This document shows positions 1 to 13,228 of a DNA stretch of 64,000 bases, piece after piece (position 1 is the first letter of the stretch; every line of letters starts with the position of its first letter). A program made the position numbers and the translations under genes. The stretch covers positions 2,455,566 through 2,519,565 of the forward strand of contig NC_069133.1 of the NCBI RefSeq assembly GCF_026914265.1. Reading direction: 5' to 3'. A model generated the notes under the pieces. That model saw nothing but the letters and a program-made list of their open reading frames with translations. It was not told the DNA's origin and made no database searches. The DNA comes from Mya arenaria. Its lineage: Eukaryota > Mollusca > Bivalvia > Myida > Myidae.

Positions 1-79
1 GATTTATGCTTGTGAACGGCATAAGTTTTCCTAAAACTCATTTATGCGTTCTATCGAATATTATATCGTCGCTGCTTCG

Positions 80-770
80 CACATGTGTCCATCCACCTAT
101 TCGTGTCCGGGTTTCTCCCAGCAACTTCCGACTTGTTTGCAATGAAACTGTATGGGAAGCTCAACCAACAAAAGTTAGTGGTCAAAATGTTCGTGTGTCC
201 AATGAGAAGGCAGTATTTCCCATATTTCCCAATACCTTTGTTTCAGTGAGTCAGCAGTTGTTCATTTAAATCATGCACAGCGATTTATATAATAATGATA
301 GAATGCAGACCACTAGAGGTGTTAAAGGTTGCTTGTATATCCTTATACAAAATAAATGGCTATGCGACAGCTTCGCATCGAATCATTCATTTTTCTAACA
401 ACCTTTAACCATTACGAGATGCGTATCCTATCAGCACATTTCGGCTCGGTGATTTTTTACAGAATGATGGCCGTTGATTTCTATATAGTATAATAAAGGA
501 ATAGTCCGTCCCACTATTCCGGGCTATTTCTCAGCAACTATCTGCTTGATAAAATGAAACATTATGAGAAACCTTACTGACAAGAGGAATGCCTTTATTA
601 TGAGCACGCTCCGGTTGTATGAGGTATGGCCCTAATAATTTCTATATAGTGTGACATTGGTCCATTTGTGACCAGGCTTATTCTCAGGGACTACAGGAAC
701 TTTATGTGAGCTTTACTAACAAGAAGTGATGCGCAAATAATCATTTCCTTCCGGTTTGATGATTTGAATT
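80..770. repeat. Degenerate ~160-bp dispersed/tandem repeat, three poor copies
   Basis: Three stretches (about 80-230, 485-630 and 640-770) share an order of words: a 'cagcaact'-like block, a 'caatgaaac/tatgagaa' block, then 'ttacta/gacaagag' and a 'ctccggttgtatga'-type block. The similarity is visible by eye but low, which suggests old interspersed repeat units rather than a gene. No coding potential was recognised. Confidence 0.4.
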
Positions 771-924
771 TGATCCCCGATGAGATAGCATAGGGTCGCC
801 GCTTTGTCAGTCCGTCCATCACGACGTCTATTCTTCTTTCTGGCGAAAAACTTAAAACAGCTGAGACAAAGGCAAAGGACACACATTCAGTGCAAAATGA
901 CAATAATCATATCTTCAGTCATTG

Positions 925-1395
925 CTGAATTATCTCCCCTTTCACTTTCTCAGTATGCACTAATAATCTTCTTGTCCAGACTGTTGAGTATTGCATGGAG
1001 TTATATAAAGCATTACACTAGATAGAAATGAACGAGAGGAAGTGCAGTGCACAATAACATTAATTCAGCCTTCATTGTTTACTAAATTATCTCCCTTTAC
1101 CTTAGTTTTATGCTTATTTTTTGTCCGTAACATAACTCCAAAAATAGTTGAGATTTTCACCTTTAAATTCATGTACAGCTATGGGGAGTAATGCAGTGTT
1201 CACATAATCAGTACTCAATCTTTGGTATTTTTAGAGTTATTGTCCTTTGATAATTTAAATAACAATTATTTGTCCGGATCATAACACCAAAAGTCTTTGA
1301 GATAAGCAGTGCTCAGGAACTCTGTCTTTGGGAGTATTACAGGTATTGTCATGTGTTCATTTTATACTTATCTTTTGTCCGGATCTTACACTGCT
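925..1395. repeat. Degenerate ~110-160-bp repeat units with 'tttgtccggatcataac' motif
   Basis: The words 'cttgtccagac', 'tttttgtccgtaacataac', 'atttgtccggatcataacac' and 'cttttgtccggatcttacac' recur near 975, 1115, 1268 and 1372, each after a 'ttat...tcctttga/cctt'-like stretch. This resembles the decayed tandem core of a bivalve interspersed element. No terminal structures remain. Confidence 0.45.
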
Positions 1396-2996
1396 TTAGT
1401 ATCAAACTCTTCAAACTTTTTTTGTTCTTATTTCGGCTGGGAATATGGCAGTCTGTGAATACTTCATATCCACTTTGTACTTCCCTTCCATCGACTGTCT
1501 TCTTCCGCTTAAAATGAATGATTAGAACCACTTTGTATATGTTAGAGCTCATTTTGGCGATCTACAGAAAATGGAGCGAGCGCAGCATTGATTGTCGGGC
1601 AATGGTGAATTATCGCGACTTTGTGAATATGTTATAAATGCAAATAAGATTGATTGATATTTGTACAAAAATGGAAAAGCACCAACACATAATACTTTTC
1701 GTTTAAAAACATAATCAAATTGTTGATTTAGAGTATAAGAATTACCTAGGTATGTTTGCATGGTACAGATATTTACTGGGATTACCTCGTTAAGGAAGCT
1801 TATTAGTGCTATCAATTGTGATTGGGTTGTTTTTCATTATCTGTATATTTCTGAATTTCTGATTTATGTATATTATGATAAGCTGTATATGCTTTAATCA
1901 AAACAAAATTAATGCTATGTTATATTATGTTCAGTTCCTTATTCATAATGATCAATACAAGCACATTTTGGTACTGGATTTGTTTAATTTGTTGTATATT
2001 ATAAAGAGCATTTTAAAGGAAGAAACGTCATTACATGAGATTTTATCGCAATATTCCATTTATTACATATCTGTCTTTCTGATTATTCCTTTTAATTTTT
2101 CGGTTTTAATTGGATTTAATTTTACCGCCATCTGTCAAATGTAAAAATGTGGAATGGATTGCGCGTATGAATGTGTTACGTATTTTTGTGTATTGAAGTC
2201 AAGGGAGGCCACTACAGCGAAACAAAGTCAGAAGTTACAGAATTCACTTTATTGAGCAAAATAAGAAGAAAATAGTTCATATATCTTAGCAAATATAACA
2301 AATTGCTAATACGAAAACAATTACTATAAAATGTCACAGCATAAAATAACAACAGAAAAAACGGTACTTATTTTACGAGTATATGCTAATCGTCATTTCA
2401 TGTAGACGTTAAACACGGCCATTTTTAACGAATTGAGTATTCGTGGGATTTTTTGACGATCATATAATGCGAAATTGAGGGAAGTTCATGAGTCAATTGC
2501 TATTTCTATCGATGACGCGAATTCGTCTTCTTCTTTGTATTGGCCAGCTGCTCATTTTTATGATAATTCTAATTTATGAACTTCGAAATTGCAAACATCT
2601 AGTTGTCTAGATAGTTTGGAAGTGTTCTCTGGTTCGTGCTTATCGTCATGTTTCTTTGGGTGAGTAAAGTTAGATAATTTTATGTCTAATGTATTTTGTA
2701 TAGAAGTTGACAGGTTTTACCAGTTTTTTTGTCACGCTATTTTTAGCAACGCGAAAGTAGTTCCGAGACTACACAGTGTACTCGCATGATACGGAATCAG
2801 AAAACGACAGAATGATGATACGGATTTTTCAATACGGCGTGCTGTATTTTCACTGTTGGATTTGGAAAAGGAAATTGATAGGCATATAATAAACTTCCGG
2901 ATAAGTAAACCGTCGGTGAGCATACATCGTTCGAATGATAGCTTTTTTGCTAATGACGTCACAATAGTATACATTTGATTAACATACAGTCGAACC
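1396..2996. other. AT-rich DNA, no recognisable gene
   Basis: Open frames here are short (up to about 108 codons), low-complexity and on both strands, and none resembles a known domain. No RNA gene or tandem array was seen. Confidence 0.5.
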
Positions 2997-3160
2997 CCGT
3001 TGGCTCGAACTCCCAGGGACCGGCGAAAATACTTCGAGCGTCGGAAAATTCGAGCCAAGCGGGATTGTTTACCTTCAGTATAAAGGAATCGGTCCTCTAA
3101 ATCAAGTTCGAGCCAACGAGAATTCGAGCCAAGCGAGTTCGAGCCAACGGGTTTCGACTG
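2997..3160. mobile_element. Pogo-like MITE with 26-bp TIRs and TA target duplication
   Basis: The 164-bp element starts CAGTCGAACCCCGTTGGC and ends with the reverse complement of CAGTCGAAACCCGTTGGC. The terminal inverted repeats extend about 26 bp with one mismatch. It is flanked by TA on both sides (2995-2996 and 3161-3162). The CAGT termini and TA duplication fit non-autonomous Tc1/mariner-superfamily elements of the pogo/Tigger kind. The interior is built from further TTCGAGCCAA words in both orientations, so most of the element can fold back. It encodes no protein. Confidence 0.85.
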
Positions 3161-3162
3161 TA

Positions 3163-6100
3163 GTTAGTTGTGCCTGGGAAACTGAAACCTTGGTCTTGTG
3201 CAATGGAAATATAAGTTGAGCGGTGTAAATCTCCTAGCTTATATATATGTAACCAGGTCTGACCCCCTGGATAAAGATCATGAAGAGATCAATCATGGGT
3301 GCCATATACACATTTACATACGGCCCACATTTGCAAGAGACAAACGTTCTTTTTGGGTTAATACAGCTATTAAACAGTACATACACTGGGTGTATTAGCT
3401 CCTCGGAGCTGTCATGGGAGCTGGAAACCGTTTAGCTGGAGCACAATGGTATTAAAGTTGGGTTGGTCAATACGTCTTCGCATCGAACGCTTATACAGAT
3501 CACTTTTGCTCCTATAATTATTTCATCTGTTATAAAATTGCATTTTAGAATACAACCTACACGTTCAGCCAATGAAATTACAGATAGGCAATCGTTAAGT
3601 ATTAGGCTTATTTATTAAGAATGGCAACATTCGCGGGTGTTTAAAGGTCCGCCTTCTGTCACTCATCCGAAACACTCTCCCTGTGTCAGGTTTTGCGTTG
3701 ACAACGTGTCAGCCAATAGGGTTGAATTCTTTATCAGCTGGATGACCTGAAGTAAAATATTTATTATGAAGAAGGGCTCGTTCGTTCACTCTATCTATCT
3801 TAATCAGTAAGATTTTGCTTCATGCTATCGGACCATTACTTCCACGACCACCAGTTACAATAATTTATTGTGCTAATCGCGTTAAATAGGCCATTCTTAA
3901 CGCCAAAATATAAGAAGACTAACACTCGTCAAGTGTGTAAATGCGTATAAAATACAGTACATAGATTTAGCAACAAAGAACCTGGAATGATCATAAAAGT
4001 GCACCATGAATGTATAAAAAATAAAAATCGGTCATTTTAGAATTCAGAGAACGAGGATATCAACCGTCGTGTCCAATGGTTCTGTCATAATTCGATTAAA
4101 TTGTCTGTAACGGTATTATGTTAAGCTTGTCCGCATATGATAAGGCTTCAAGGTTTATTTGAACAGATGCTGTCAAACTCCATTGCTCATTTGTCTAATC
4201 TGATTCAAGCACGCACACTAAACAACCTCTGAACAAATGTTCTTTGGCGACGATGGGCTTTGATAGTAATACAGAAATAAAATCAAATAAATTGACAGAA
4301 GAGCTTAGATGCACACACAGGTATGTGGTCAATGACTTTATTTTATTACGTGAACATTTCAGTATAAAGTCTATATAGTGAGATAACTGATTTTTCTTCA
4401 TATGTCGAAATATTCTGCCATCAGCATCACCATTTGCCATCTTCTCTTAACAACAAAATATCCGGACTAAATATAATGGTATTTTATAGCAATGTCACTA
4501 AAACACCAACCACCAGAACAATGCTACATATCTATATCCATAAATTACCTCGTCAGTTCGCATATTTCACATGGTAAATTTCTAGTTGCAATATTGGAAA
4601 TATAACTAACTTTTCTGCAGATTAAAGAAACCACAAGGCATAGATCACACCATTTATGACATCAGCACAACGACTTTGCAAGATTATTGAATTAGAGAAA
4701 TAGAGATCGTTTTATGTTAAGTGGCCAGGTGATTAATCATTAAGAGTCAAAGGACCACAAAGGATGCCAGTTTAAAAGTTTCTGTGAAAAATTGTTGTTG
4801 AAAAATATATGATGGAGTAAATAGGGCCGCAGAACTGACGGGAAAAATCAACATAGTAATTAACTTTCGTTGGTTATCAATACGTAATCAAGTTTTTTGT
4901 CAACCGATTGGTAAGATTAACCGGTGTTAATTCTGCAGAAGCATAGGTGGCAGTCAGGGGTGATACGGAGCTCCAAAACTGTTGACCACTTGCCCAATAA
5001 ACCTAAATGTTTAAGTAATAAAACCGTAAATGGGCATGTTTGTGCATCCAAGCTCTCGAAGGCAAATGTATGCACCGATTGATTTTGTTTTAATTCCTAG
5101 AAACAATCAGGCCTCATTGTCACGAAAGTACTTAAGTCAATTTTCAACTCAGTTCACCACATAAAAGCATTGTATGATTCAAAATATTTGTATATATAGA
5201 TACATAGAATGTGGGGATAAAGACCAGTTGTCAAAAACTTTAAAGACAAAATAGCAAAAATACACTTTTACTTATATGAACTGAACTCAAATGTACTCAA
5301 TTATCTTTTTGAAACAAACAATATATACGGGCAATAGTAACTTGAAATAAGTAGGAAATATAAAGAAGTTCAAATTTCTTTTACTCATATAAATCAAATA
5401 ACTTTCACATAAGTATTTCCATATTATTTAAATAATTTACATTTGATTCTCCTGATGTAGTTCGTAATTTAGAATTTTGCTTTCGCTTCTAGGTTCCAAA
5501 ACCCTGCAATTATAAACAAAAAAAACACCATGAGCAATTATTCATTTATATCTAAGTTTTAATAATTGAGTAGTTATCTTCACTTTGCGAGTATAGATGT
5601 ATTTATCTTTCGAACTTAAACCACCAGTTCATTAGCTTTGTCCTTCATATTATTCCATTGTTGTGTATATAGAAACATGCATTATTTGACATTTATATTG
5701 TACCTTGGTACCAATTAAACCTGCTGTACATATATGTTATGCTCTCCATATATGGAGAAAACAAAAGATCTATCTGTATTAGAATCTTGACTAAAATTGT
5801 TTTATTAACACATTTTATGTGAGAATGTGCTTTGAAGAAGAGTAGAAGAGAGAAAAAAACATATGCAATTTTGAATAAGTTTGATGTCAATAACAAGTGG
5901 TAAAATGCGTTGTGATTGAGAAAATAATGTATTGGACAATGGGTAAAAAAGACCTTGGATACCTTCGTATTATCTGTATTATAAACAATGGTTCTCACCA
6001 TTTGACTGATATAACCACCTATGACGTGAAGCACGCCCACGGTCTCTTGCATGAGAATGGCTCTGGGGCTAACTTAATTCGTGATTCAAGCAAATTAATA

Positions 6101-8870
6101 CCTTGTCATGTGCACAAGATGTCTGAAGAGGGAACGGATGGCAGTGGATCCCGGACATTGTTGTGGTTAATTTCCTGTTCTTGAGAACATCGTTTACAAA
6201 ACTAGGTCAAACCCATAAATTAAGCTCGCATTTATAAGAAAAAGCCGTTGTGAGCATTACACTTCAAGGACGGTAAAATATCAATGTAACCTAATTGGGA
6301 TAAAAAACAACAAAGCAGCATCAGGAAATTGTTGCACAGTCTTCAAAGGTATTGAAGCAAAAACTACATCTTACATTATACATTTTGCTTTCTAACATTT
6401 ACATCTTGCTTTCTGACAATTATGTATCGACTTATTACAAGTTATGTTGGTCACCTTCCTTCATGCTATATTCCATATATATTATTTTAAGTTAATACCG
6501 GATTGTGATAATTTGCTACAAATCATTAAGAAACTTAATATTCTAATAACCGAAGCGCACATGTAATTATTAAAGCAAGCACTTACATAGTCGAATGTAA
6601 AACAGCTCCGTTTTGTATTAAAAACGTTTGTTTGAAACTTCGGAAACTCCCGCCATTATATCGCAGAGCCACATGGTATAATGATATACAACACAAGAAT
6701 AATGACGTATTGCATCATGCTTGCTAAATTTGGCTATGCAGTATTCGTCTTATTGCTTGCTGACATTTGTCATTCATGTTAAACATTGAACAAATAAGGC
6801 CAGGAAAGAAGGTTAATCAGGAAGTAAGCTATAAAGCTAGGTAGAGTAAAACGATAGCTAAAATAGGAATATTTATCACGAGTATATCTGAGATTATTGA
6901 ATAAATTGGAAATTAACCGCCAAGTAATTCTTAGAACATACGATAGAACACGTTTAAGCGAACGTTGAATGCTACTTTGGCTCAGCCAATATACACGCAA
7001 GAAACAATACATGTGCTCCAGGGAGAATGCAAGATGCACTCAGAAAGCAGGATATACGGCAAGATTTAATTTTTTTGCTTCAATACCTACCTTTCCATAA
7101 CTTATACTGGTATCTGCATATGTCTGCTTTATGTAGCATTTTTTGTTGTTTTTGGTTTATTTGATACTATTTGTAGTAGTTGTTTTAATTTCATTTTTTT
7201 ATATTAGAGGAACAAGGTCCAGATAGATTCATAAAAAAGGAATGTGTTCATTAAATGCATTATTATCTTTAACTCATTCGACTTTAATGATAAAACCCCC
7301 TATGATTTATGTAAAAATAAAAAAAATAACCTTTATAACTATGGTAGTGGATATCAGCCAGTTAAGCCATGCTGCTGTATGACAATTCTCAACTTTGTTT
7401 GCAAGTGCATTCGTCCAAATGGTAAGTGCCTCCATGCAAACGCATGTGTTTATGTGTACAACCCTGTAGTTGCATTTAATTTATTGCATAGTGCCTTCGT
7501 CTAAATGATAAGTGTCAAATGTCAAGTTTTCACTTTTAATTAACTTCTGTGTTTAAAGAATACACAACTACAACTACTTCAAGATGTCAGGAAGCAAGAA
7601 GTAAATGTCAGAGGCAAAATGTACAAGTTTCGTTCTCGGTGATTTAATGCACTACTTCTGGTTGGTGTACATTGGCTGAACGTCTGTTTGCACATTGTCC
7701 TACAAACCATCAACACTTCACTCGCCGAGTTGCTACGAGCGGACGGTCCATGCTATGTACCCTGCTCAGTTACCTTCTTCAGCAAGCACTATTGCTTCAC
7801 CCGTATACACTCATCTTTGATCCTACTCAACACCCCCCACCCACCCCCCACACACACACCTCCAAATATTGCACAAACGGACAAATTAAGCCGGACCTTT
7901 TTCAACTTTGTTTGTGAATAGAAATGATTTAAAATGAAAAGTTTATTGTAAATAAACTTCGAAAATGGCAAGAATAATTGAATACCATACGGGTTGAGGG
8001 GGTCCCGCCCATGCAAAAATTGATTGAGGGTTTTTTGTTAACAGCCTACATTTTTTACATTTCATTACGGAAAACATAACTAAGCTTCTTTAAAAGGGAC
8101 TAACTTTTCGATCTAAATTTCAACATAACTTAAGAAGAAATACCGCAAAGTTTTATAATTATTGCGAGGTTTTCGATCATCTGACCTTGTGACATCATTT
8201 TGGCACGATCAGGCCCAGAATGCAATCGCATGATAGGAATAGAAACTATTAGTGCGCGTGCACGAAACAATCAACAAAGTTCTAAATAGACCTAACACGA
8301 AGGCGTATTATTTTCGAAAAGCTTCACATGAAATACAGAAATTATAAAAAGAAATTATACACGACTCAACAGCAAAGATTTTGAACAAAATTATGATGTA
8401 AAGAGAAAATAAATCACCAAAGGCAATCAGCAATTCAAATTATATTCTAAAAATAATTATTAACATCTTCACAAAAAAAACATGTTCGGCTATCCAGTTA
8501 CGACATCACGCGCAGAACCTAATATTTTGCTGTAATGATTCATGTATATTAGTCGTGTCGACCTCGTGCAGACTTCAGTATAAGGCTATCACTTAAAAAC
8601 CGTAAGATTTTGAAACTTAATGGGGATGCTACCATAACAAGTAAACACGCATAGTATGTGTAACTTAAAACCTTTGCTTACATCATGTTAACGACCACCG
8701 ACACCGGACGAAAATTGTGTGAGTCTTTTTTTGAAAACGCTAGTACGTATATCCCTTTCATAGAATTCTATTTTTGGTTCCAATGTAAGTATCTAGCTAT
8801 TACCCCGCATGAGGGGAATATCAACAAATAAATGACTCACCAATATTTCTGAAAAATACGGAAATAATCT
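3163..8870. other. Intergenic AT-rich DNA, no supported gene
   Basis: No frame longer than about 120 codons was recognised, and none shows a domain, codon bias or plausible splice context. A short C/CA-rich tract sits near 7831-7860. A 'cgttaaa..ggccattcttaacg'-like word near 3880 resembles one near 2405, a faint dispersed repeat. Otherwise nothing was seen. Confidence 0.45.
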
Positions 8871-8943
8871 CAAGTATAAAACACACGGAAAATATTATGA
8901 GAGAGGATAACTACTGCATGAATTATTTATATTTTTTACGAAA

Positions 8944-10752
8944 ATGTCTGATAAAGAAACAAAAATCGACAAGGAAACCTCTCAATAAACATGTGGATCA
9001 GAAGTCAATTAGTGATCGAGATGTTAACTTGCGCAAACAGGCGAACGTGCATACGGACGGCCGGAAAGATTGCCGGACTCCTGAAACGCTTGCCGGCGTC
9101 ACTGTATGAAAGCAGAGCGACGGCACCGCGTCCGCCGGTCGAGTTGAATGCCCCCGCACAGGTGACAGGGCAGCGAAGTGCATCAACAAAAATAAGCATT
9201 GATGTAAATATGACAGACATGCAGGGAGCGCAGATCAAAAGAGAAAGGGATGCGCGAGATGCGGGTCGGTCTATCGCGCGAGATAAAGACAAGGGACTAG
9301 AGGACGCGAAGCTCCACGTGCCGCCTTATAATGTTTACAAAGATAATTGGCTAAACCGAAAGCTCAACAGAGTGGGACTTCCGCTGCGTACCGCCCGTTA
9401 CAATTCCGACATCGGAAGAACCACCGTCGTCATGTATACGGACAGCCCTATCAACCGGAATCTTAACCGCGTCGGGATACCGGGGATAATTTTCCCAGTT
9501 ACCAACAAGAGCACTGTGACTGTGGCCATACCTATAACGATGGATAAGATATTCAACAGTGATCAGGTTTGTAGTCTTTATTTGTAATTTAAAAAGATAC
9601 GTAAACGTTTTGCGTCTGTAATGTTCACTAGCGGTTCAAGGGGGGGCATATCAGGCGCCCCTACCCCCCTTAAATCGTCGAAGTTTACTATTTATTTCAA
9701 TAAACGATAAAAAAAAATGCCCAGAATGCACCATTTCGGACTAGAAATTGCATTGGGGGAAGTACCCCTAACCCCATATGTTAACACTTTCAACAAAATA
9801 AATTTCGGTTCTGAGGGAAGGGCGTAAGTCAAAAGACTACGCACCTAAGTTACTCCTTATCATACGTTCAATCCTGGATCAGCCGCTGATGTTTAACACG
9901 CTTTTTGATTCCAGTTTTGAAATAGCAGCAATGTGCTTAAATATAAATGAGGAGTGCAGCCAAATACATGTATTAATTTATTCCTTTAATAAGTTAACAT
10001 TTTTAATTCTTTATTATTTCGTCTTCCAGATGGAGTCATTCAGCAGCAACCGAGATATCCGTCAGCCCATTTGTTGTAAAAAACATCCAAATAATGTCCG
10101 GTACAACGGGTTCTGTGACGGGAGCCCAAATATTTGTATAGCCATGGAGTATATGTCGATGACGTATGACGCTTTACATTTAAGGCACGATATTGACTTC
10201 ACAGAAAGCGAACGTTTGCAAATAATTCGCCAGATGTGTGAAGGTATGAAATATCTGCATTCACGAGATATGCCCCATGCAGACCTGAAATCTGAAAGCG
10301 TGCTACTGATTTACATGAAAGGCAAAGAACGCGTGGCTAAACTGTCCGACTTCGGACTATATAACGTTCATATGACGTCATCAGTAGCTGTCGCGAAAAT
10401 AACTCAAAAGTCTATGATTTCGAGATACTCCGCACCGGGAGTCCTTTGTGGGGAAATCCTGAAGATACCGGATATGATGGAAGCGGATATCTGGTCGCTC
10501 GCGCTCCTACTCCATGAGGTGTTTTTCGACTAGGAGCCTTACTTCGACACGTCGTATTAAACCTTGCTTCAAGAAGTTGGGACCAAGGGCGTCACACCCA
10601 AGGGGCCTTCTGATGATAACCATACCGTTAGTGTTACGCAGAAAAAGGCACTAAGCTTCAATCCGGCAAAGAGGCCTGACATTATTACCTACATGTGTCT
10701 AATATTGAAAGAAATTGACAGCATTTACAAGGACTATGCGTTGGGTATCTGA
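8944..10752 (+). pseudogene. Kinase-like gene copy 1, ATP-binding lobe deleted
   Basis: Two-exon gene related to copy 2 (16937-19010). Exon 1 ends at 9566 (GATCAG|gtttgt) and exon 2 starts at 10030 after a pyrimidine-rich tract and 'cttccag'; the phase is 0. Exon 1 encodes an unrecognised basic region with two LNRVG(L/I)P motifs. Exon 2 holds protein-kinase C-lobe features: an YMSMT hinge-like stretch, HADLKSESVLL where HRDLKxxNVLL is expected (Arg to Ala), an intact DFG, RYSAPGV where APE is expected, DIWSLALLL, and a late FNPAKRPD. Compared with copy 2, about 300 bp is missing just after CGAGATATCCGT, which removes the Gly loop and the Lys region. In-frame stops follow at 10531 (TAG) and 10558 (TAA). 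A near-start ATG at 8944 runs into a stop by 8985, but from ATG 8991 the frame stays open through the splice to 10533 (359 codons). The fold looks TKL/RIP-like, but the family is uncertain. Confidence 0.75.
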
Positions 10753-11110
10753 GAGGCTGCGAAAGTTTACTTGTTTTTTGTTTTTTTGTTTACCAATCAT
10801 ACATTTTCTTGTTTGGTATTCGTCAGCTAGAATTGCTTTGATGTCTTTGGTGAGTTAGCTTAGAGTATTTGAGGCCTAACATTGCCTCGACTATGTTTTA
10901 GTTGATTTTATGTGCATTTTATGAATTCATATATATCATGTAATCTCGTGTTTGTCAAAAAGCAGCTAGAAATGAGGTTAATTTCTGAAAAATAGTACCG
11001 TTTTTATTTTTTTATATTTTGTTGTCTTTTTCCATGAAGATCTAGGCATTTTGAACAAAAATTTAAACAAATATTTAATAACATTTTACCAATATGTACT
11101 GTACATAGAA
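10753..11110 (+). other. 3'-flank/3'UTR-like sequence shared by both kinase-like copies
   Basis: From the stop region onward the sequence aligns with 19011-19390 (shared words include 'gagaggctgc', 'atcatacattttct', 'catgaagatctaggcatt'). The duplication therefore included downstream sequence, as expected for segmental DNA duplication and not for retroposition. Confidence 0.6.
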
Positions 11111-12671
11111 ACAGATAAGGTGCGTATTTGCGTAAATACGCTTTTAAAATGAGAGAAAACGAAATTGCTATAAAAATCGATGAGTAACAAAACGCATTAG
11201 AAAAGGCAGAATATGCAAAGAATTAAAAAGGGATGCGTAATGAATTAATTTTAGAATTGGAAACTCAATTCGTCTAATTCGGCGACCTCGAACTTTTAAA
11301 ACTCAGTTGAAAATAGATAATAGTTTCCGTAATTTGCCGATCATAATCGAAGGCCTCGGGGTTTGAATAAAGACGCTTTCGTTGATTAACGAGTAAATAA
11401 GATGTTAGCCGAATGCAGGCGGGAACTCACGTGTTTATGTGCAAGCTTTTCCACGAACATGTCATCTAAAATGTGTTTGTTTTAAAAATCTAGTTTATTT
11501 TATAATGTCAACTATACGCTGTACAACAACTTTAAACACTCAGTTTCACTCATTTTTAATAATCAAGTTGTTACCAGTTAGTGTTTCCAAACACCCTAAT
11601 AAAAGACAATTGACACCACGCCGATAGCGATAATGCTATGCCTCACGTGACCTCTTATTAAGGGCCCTCCGACAAGTACGCAGAATCAGACGATAAAAAA
11701 TACAAATTTATACTTGACAATCAGATAAAAATGCATAGAACATTGTAAAACATAGCAATAAAAGCAAGTATAACATTTGATAAGTTCATTATTATCAATT
11801 ATATGCAATGAATGATTCAAGTAGAAATAAAGCATGAACTTTAAAATAATTCATTCCAAATAACATCGGAATTTTGTTACAGTAGAATAACAGTCTGTTT
11901 TTTAAAACTCTAATTTAGGGAAACAAAACATGTATTAATTTCCTTTCCGATTGTCAACAAAAAACGACGTTTGTATTGATCCATTGTCAAAACTCAATAG
12001 ATTTCGCTGTTTTTCTTCCTTTATCCATTAAGAATCACCTGTTTAACACAAGTGTAATGAATTATTATTATTGATTTAACTACCTTAATGTTTCTTTCAA
12101 TGAATAAATATCCATATTAAATGAAATGCAAAACTGTTTTAACAAGCAACATAGAAGTAAGAAATGACAATAGTCATTATAAATGCACAGATTTTTACTT
12201 TTATTTGCGTCATTTACAAAGATGATTTTGTTATATCTATGCGTATACACTTTTTGTTCCCATTAGTTACATATCAGATATTTTATTAAATTTAATAAAA
12301 AATGTAACTCAAATCAACAAGTCGTCTTTTTCACTACCATGTCCAAACAAACATAACTACAAATGTATGTGCTTCGGATTTAAAACATTACGCACAAGAA
12401 GGAGACAAATTTCAAAATTCAAATTAACCGCACGATATCGTCAATATTATACACTAATACTCATAATAATATTTCTTGTTTTAAGACTGACGGTAAATAT
12501 ACGAATATTATATACGGTTACAATTAGACATTTCGAGGGTTAAAATAGTCTTCTAAAAAGTCCCTGATTATCAAACAAATGCAAATAAAATGCATAATTT
12601 GAGCAGCATTACGGGAAAATGACGGTATTTCGGATTTTGTTTACTGTTTTTACTATCTCTCAGTTATGAGA
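11111..12671. other. AT-rich intergenic DNA, nothing recognised
   Basis: Very AT-rich, with only short frames and no domain. No RNA gene or terminal inverted repeat was noticed. Confidence 0.45.
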
Positions 12672-12743
12672 ACCATTTGTTTTGTTCAATATATAGTCAA
12701 CAGCGTTACCATTTGTTTTGTTCAATATATAGTCAACAGCGTT
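12672..12743. repeat. Exact 36-bp tandem duplication
   Basis: Two adjacent identical 36-bp units (12672-12707 and 12708-12743) begin accatttgttttgttc and end agtcaacagcgtt. They lie just outside the SINE target-site duplication. Confidence 0.85.
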
Positions 12744-12757
12744 ACTACTGTTAATAT

Positions 12758-13228
12758 TGTTTTTTTTTTGTTTATTTGAGTTTATCAAGGTCTGTCCGCG
12801 CCCATTGGCTGCATTATTGCTTGACCCCGCCGTGACGCCATCACGACTTAAATTGTGTTTAAAAGCCATAAGTGCGAGAGATAGAAGTGACAGCAATTCG
12901 TAGTCAAATCCAGACATTGGAAGACTTGAAGAAACAGAGTGAGATACAAGAGATCCGGGTGCAATACCCTAGCTCTTTGCGAAGAGACCTCTTGGTTCTT
13001 TAACGTGCTCGGTGTAAAGCACCGATATACAGGATACAACTTTTCTGGGTTGAACCAGTACTGAGTACACCATTTTTCCAAGCACTACACTTTAAATGCC
13101 GAGCGCGCCAGGCAAGGGAGCTACTTGTACCAGCTTTTAACGTCTTTCGGTATGACGCGGCCCGGGATCGAACCCACGACCTCCCGCTCCGTAGGCGGAC
13201 GCCTTAACCACAAGGCCACTTAGACGGT
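12758..13228 (-). mobile_element. Complete tRNA-derived SINE (~471 bp) with 12-bp TSD
   Basis: Read on the minus strand, the element begins near 13228 with a tRNA-like head: CCGTCTA, then AGTGGCCTTGTGGTTAAGG (A-box region), then GGTTCGATCCC (B box, at 13164-13174 on the plus strand). A roughly 380-bp unrelated body follows, ending in an A-rich tail (AAATAAACAAAAAAAAAA). It is flanked by the identical 12-mer TACTGTTAATAT at 12746-12757 and 13229-13240, the target-site duplication left by LINE-mediated retroposition. The internal A and B boxes imply RNA polymerase III transcription on the minus strand. The body includes a ggtgctttacaccgagcac segment; I cannot name the SINE family. The intact duplication suggests a fairly recent insertion. 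Confidence 0.87.

Noticed and set aside
5693..6184. Frames of 119 (-) and 95 (+) codons
   Set aside because: They overlap each other on opposite strands, show no domain or splice context, and lie in AT-rich DNA.
7672..8016. Overlapping 75-81-codon frames
   Set aside because: Cross a C/CA-rich low-complexity tract on both strands; no recognisable product.
13164..13228. Functional tRNA gene on the minus strand
   Set aside because: It has A- and B-box-like sequence but no complete cloverleaf 3' half, and is joined to a long body with an A-tail and target duplication: a SINE head.
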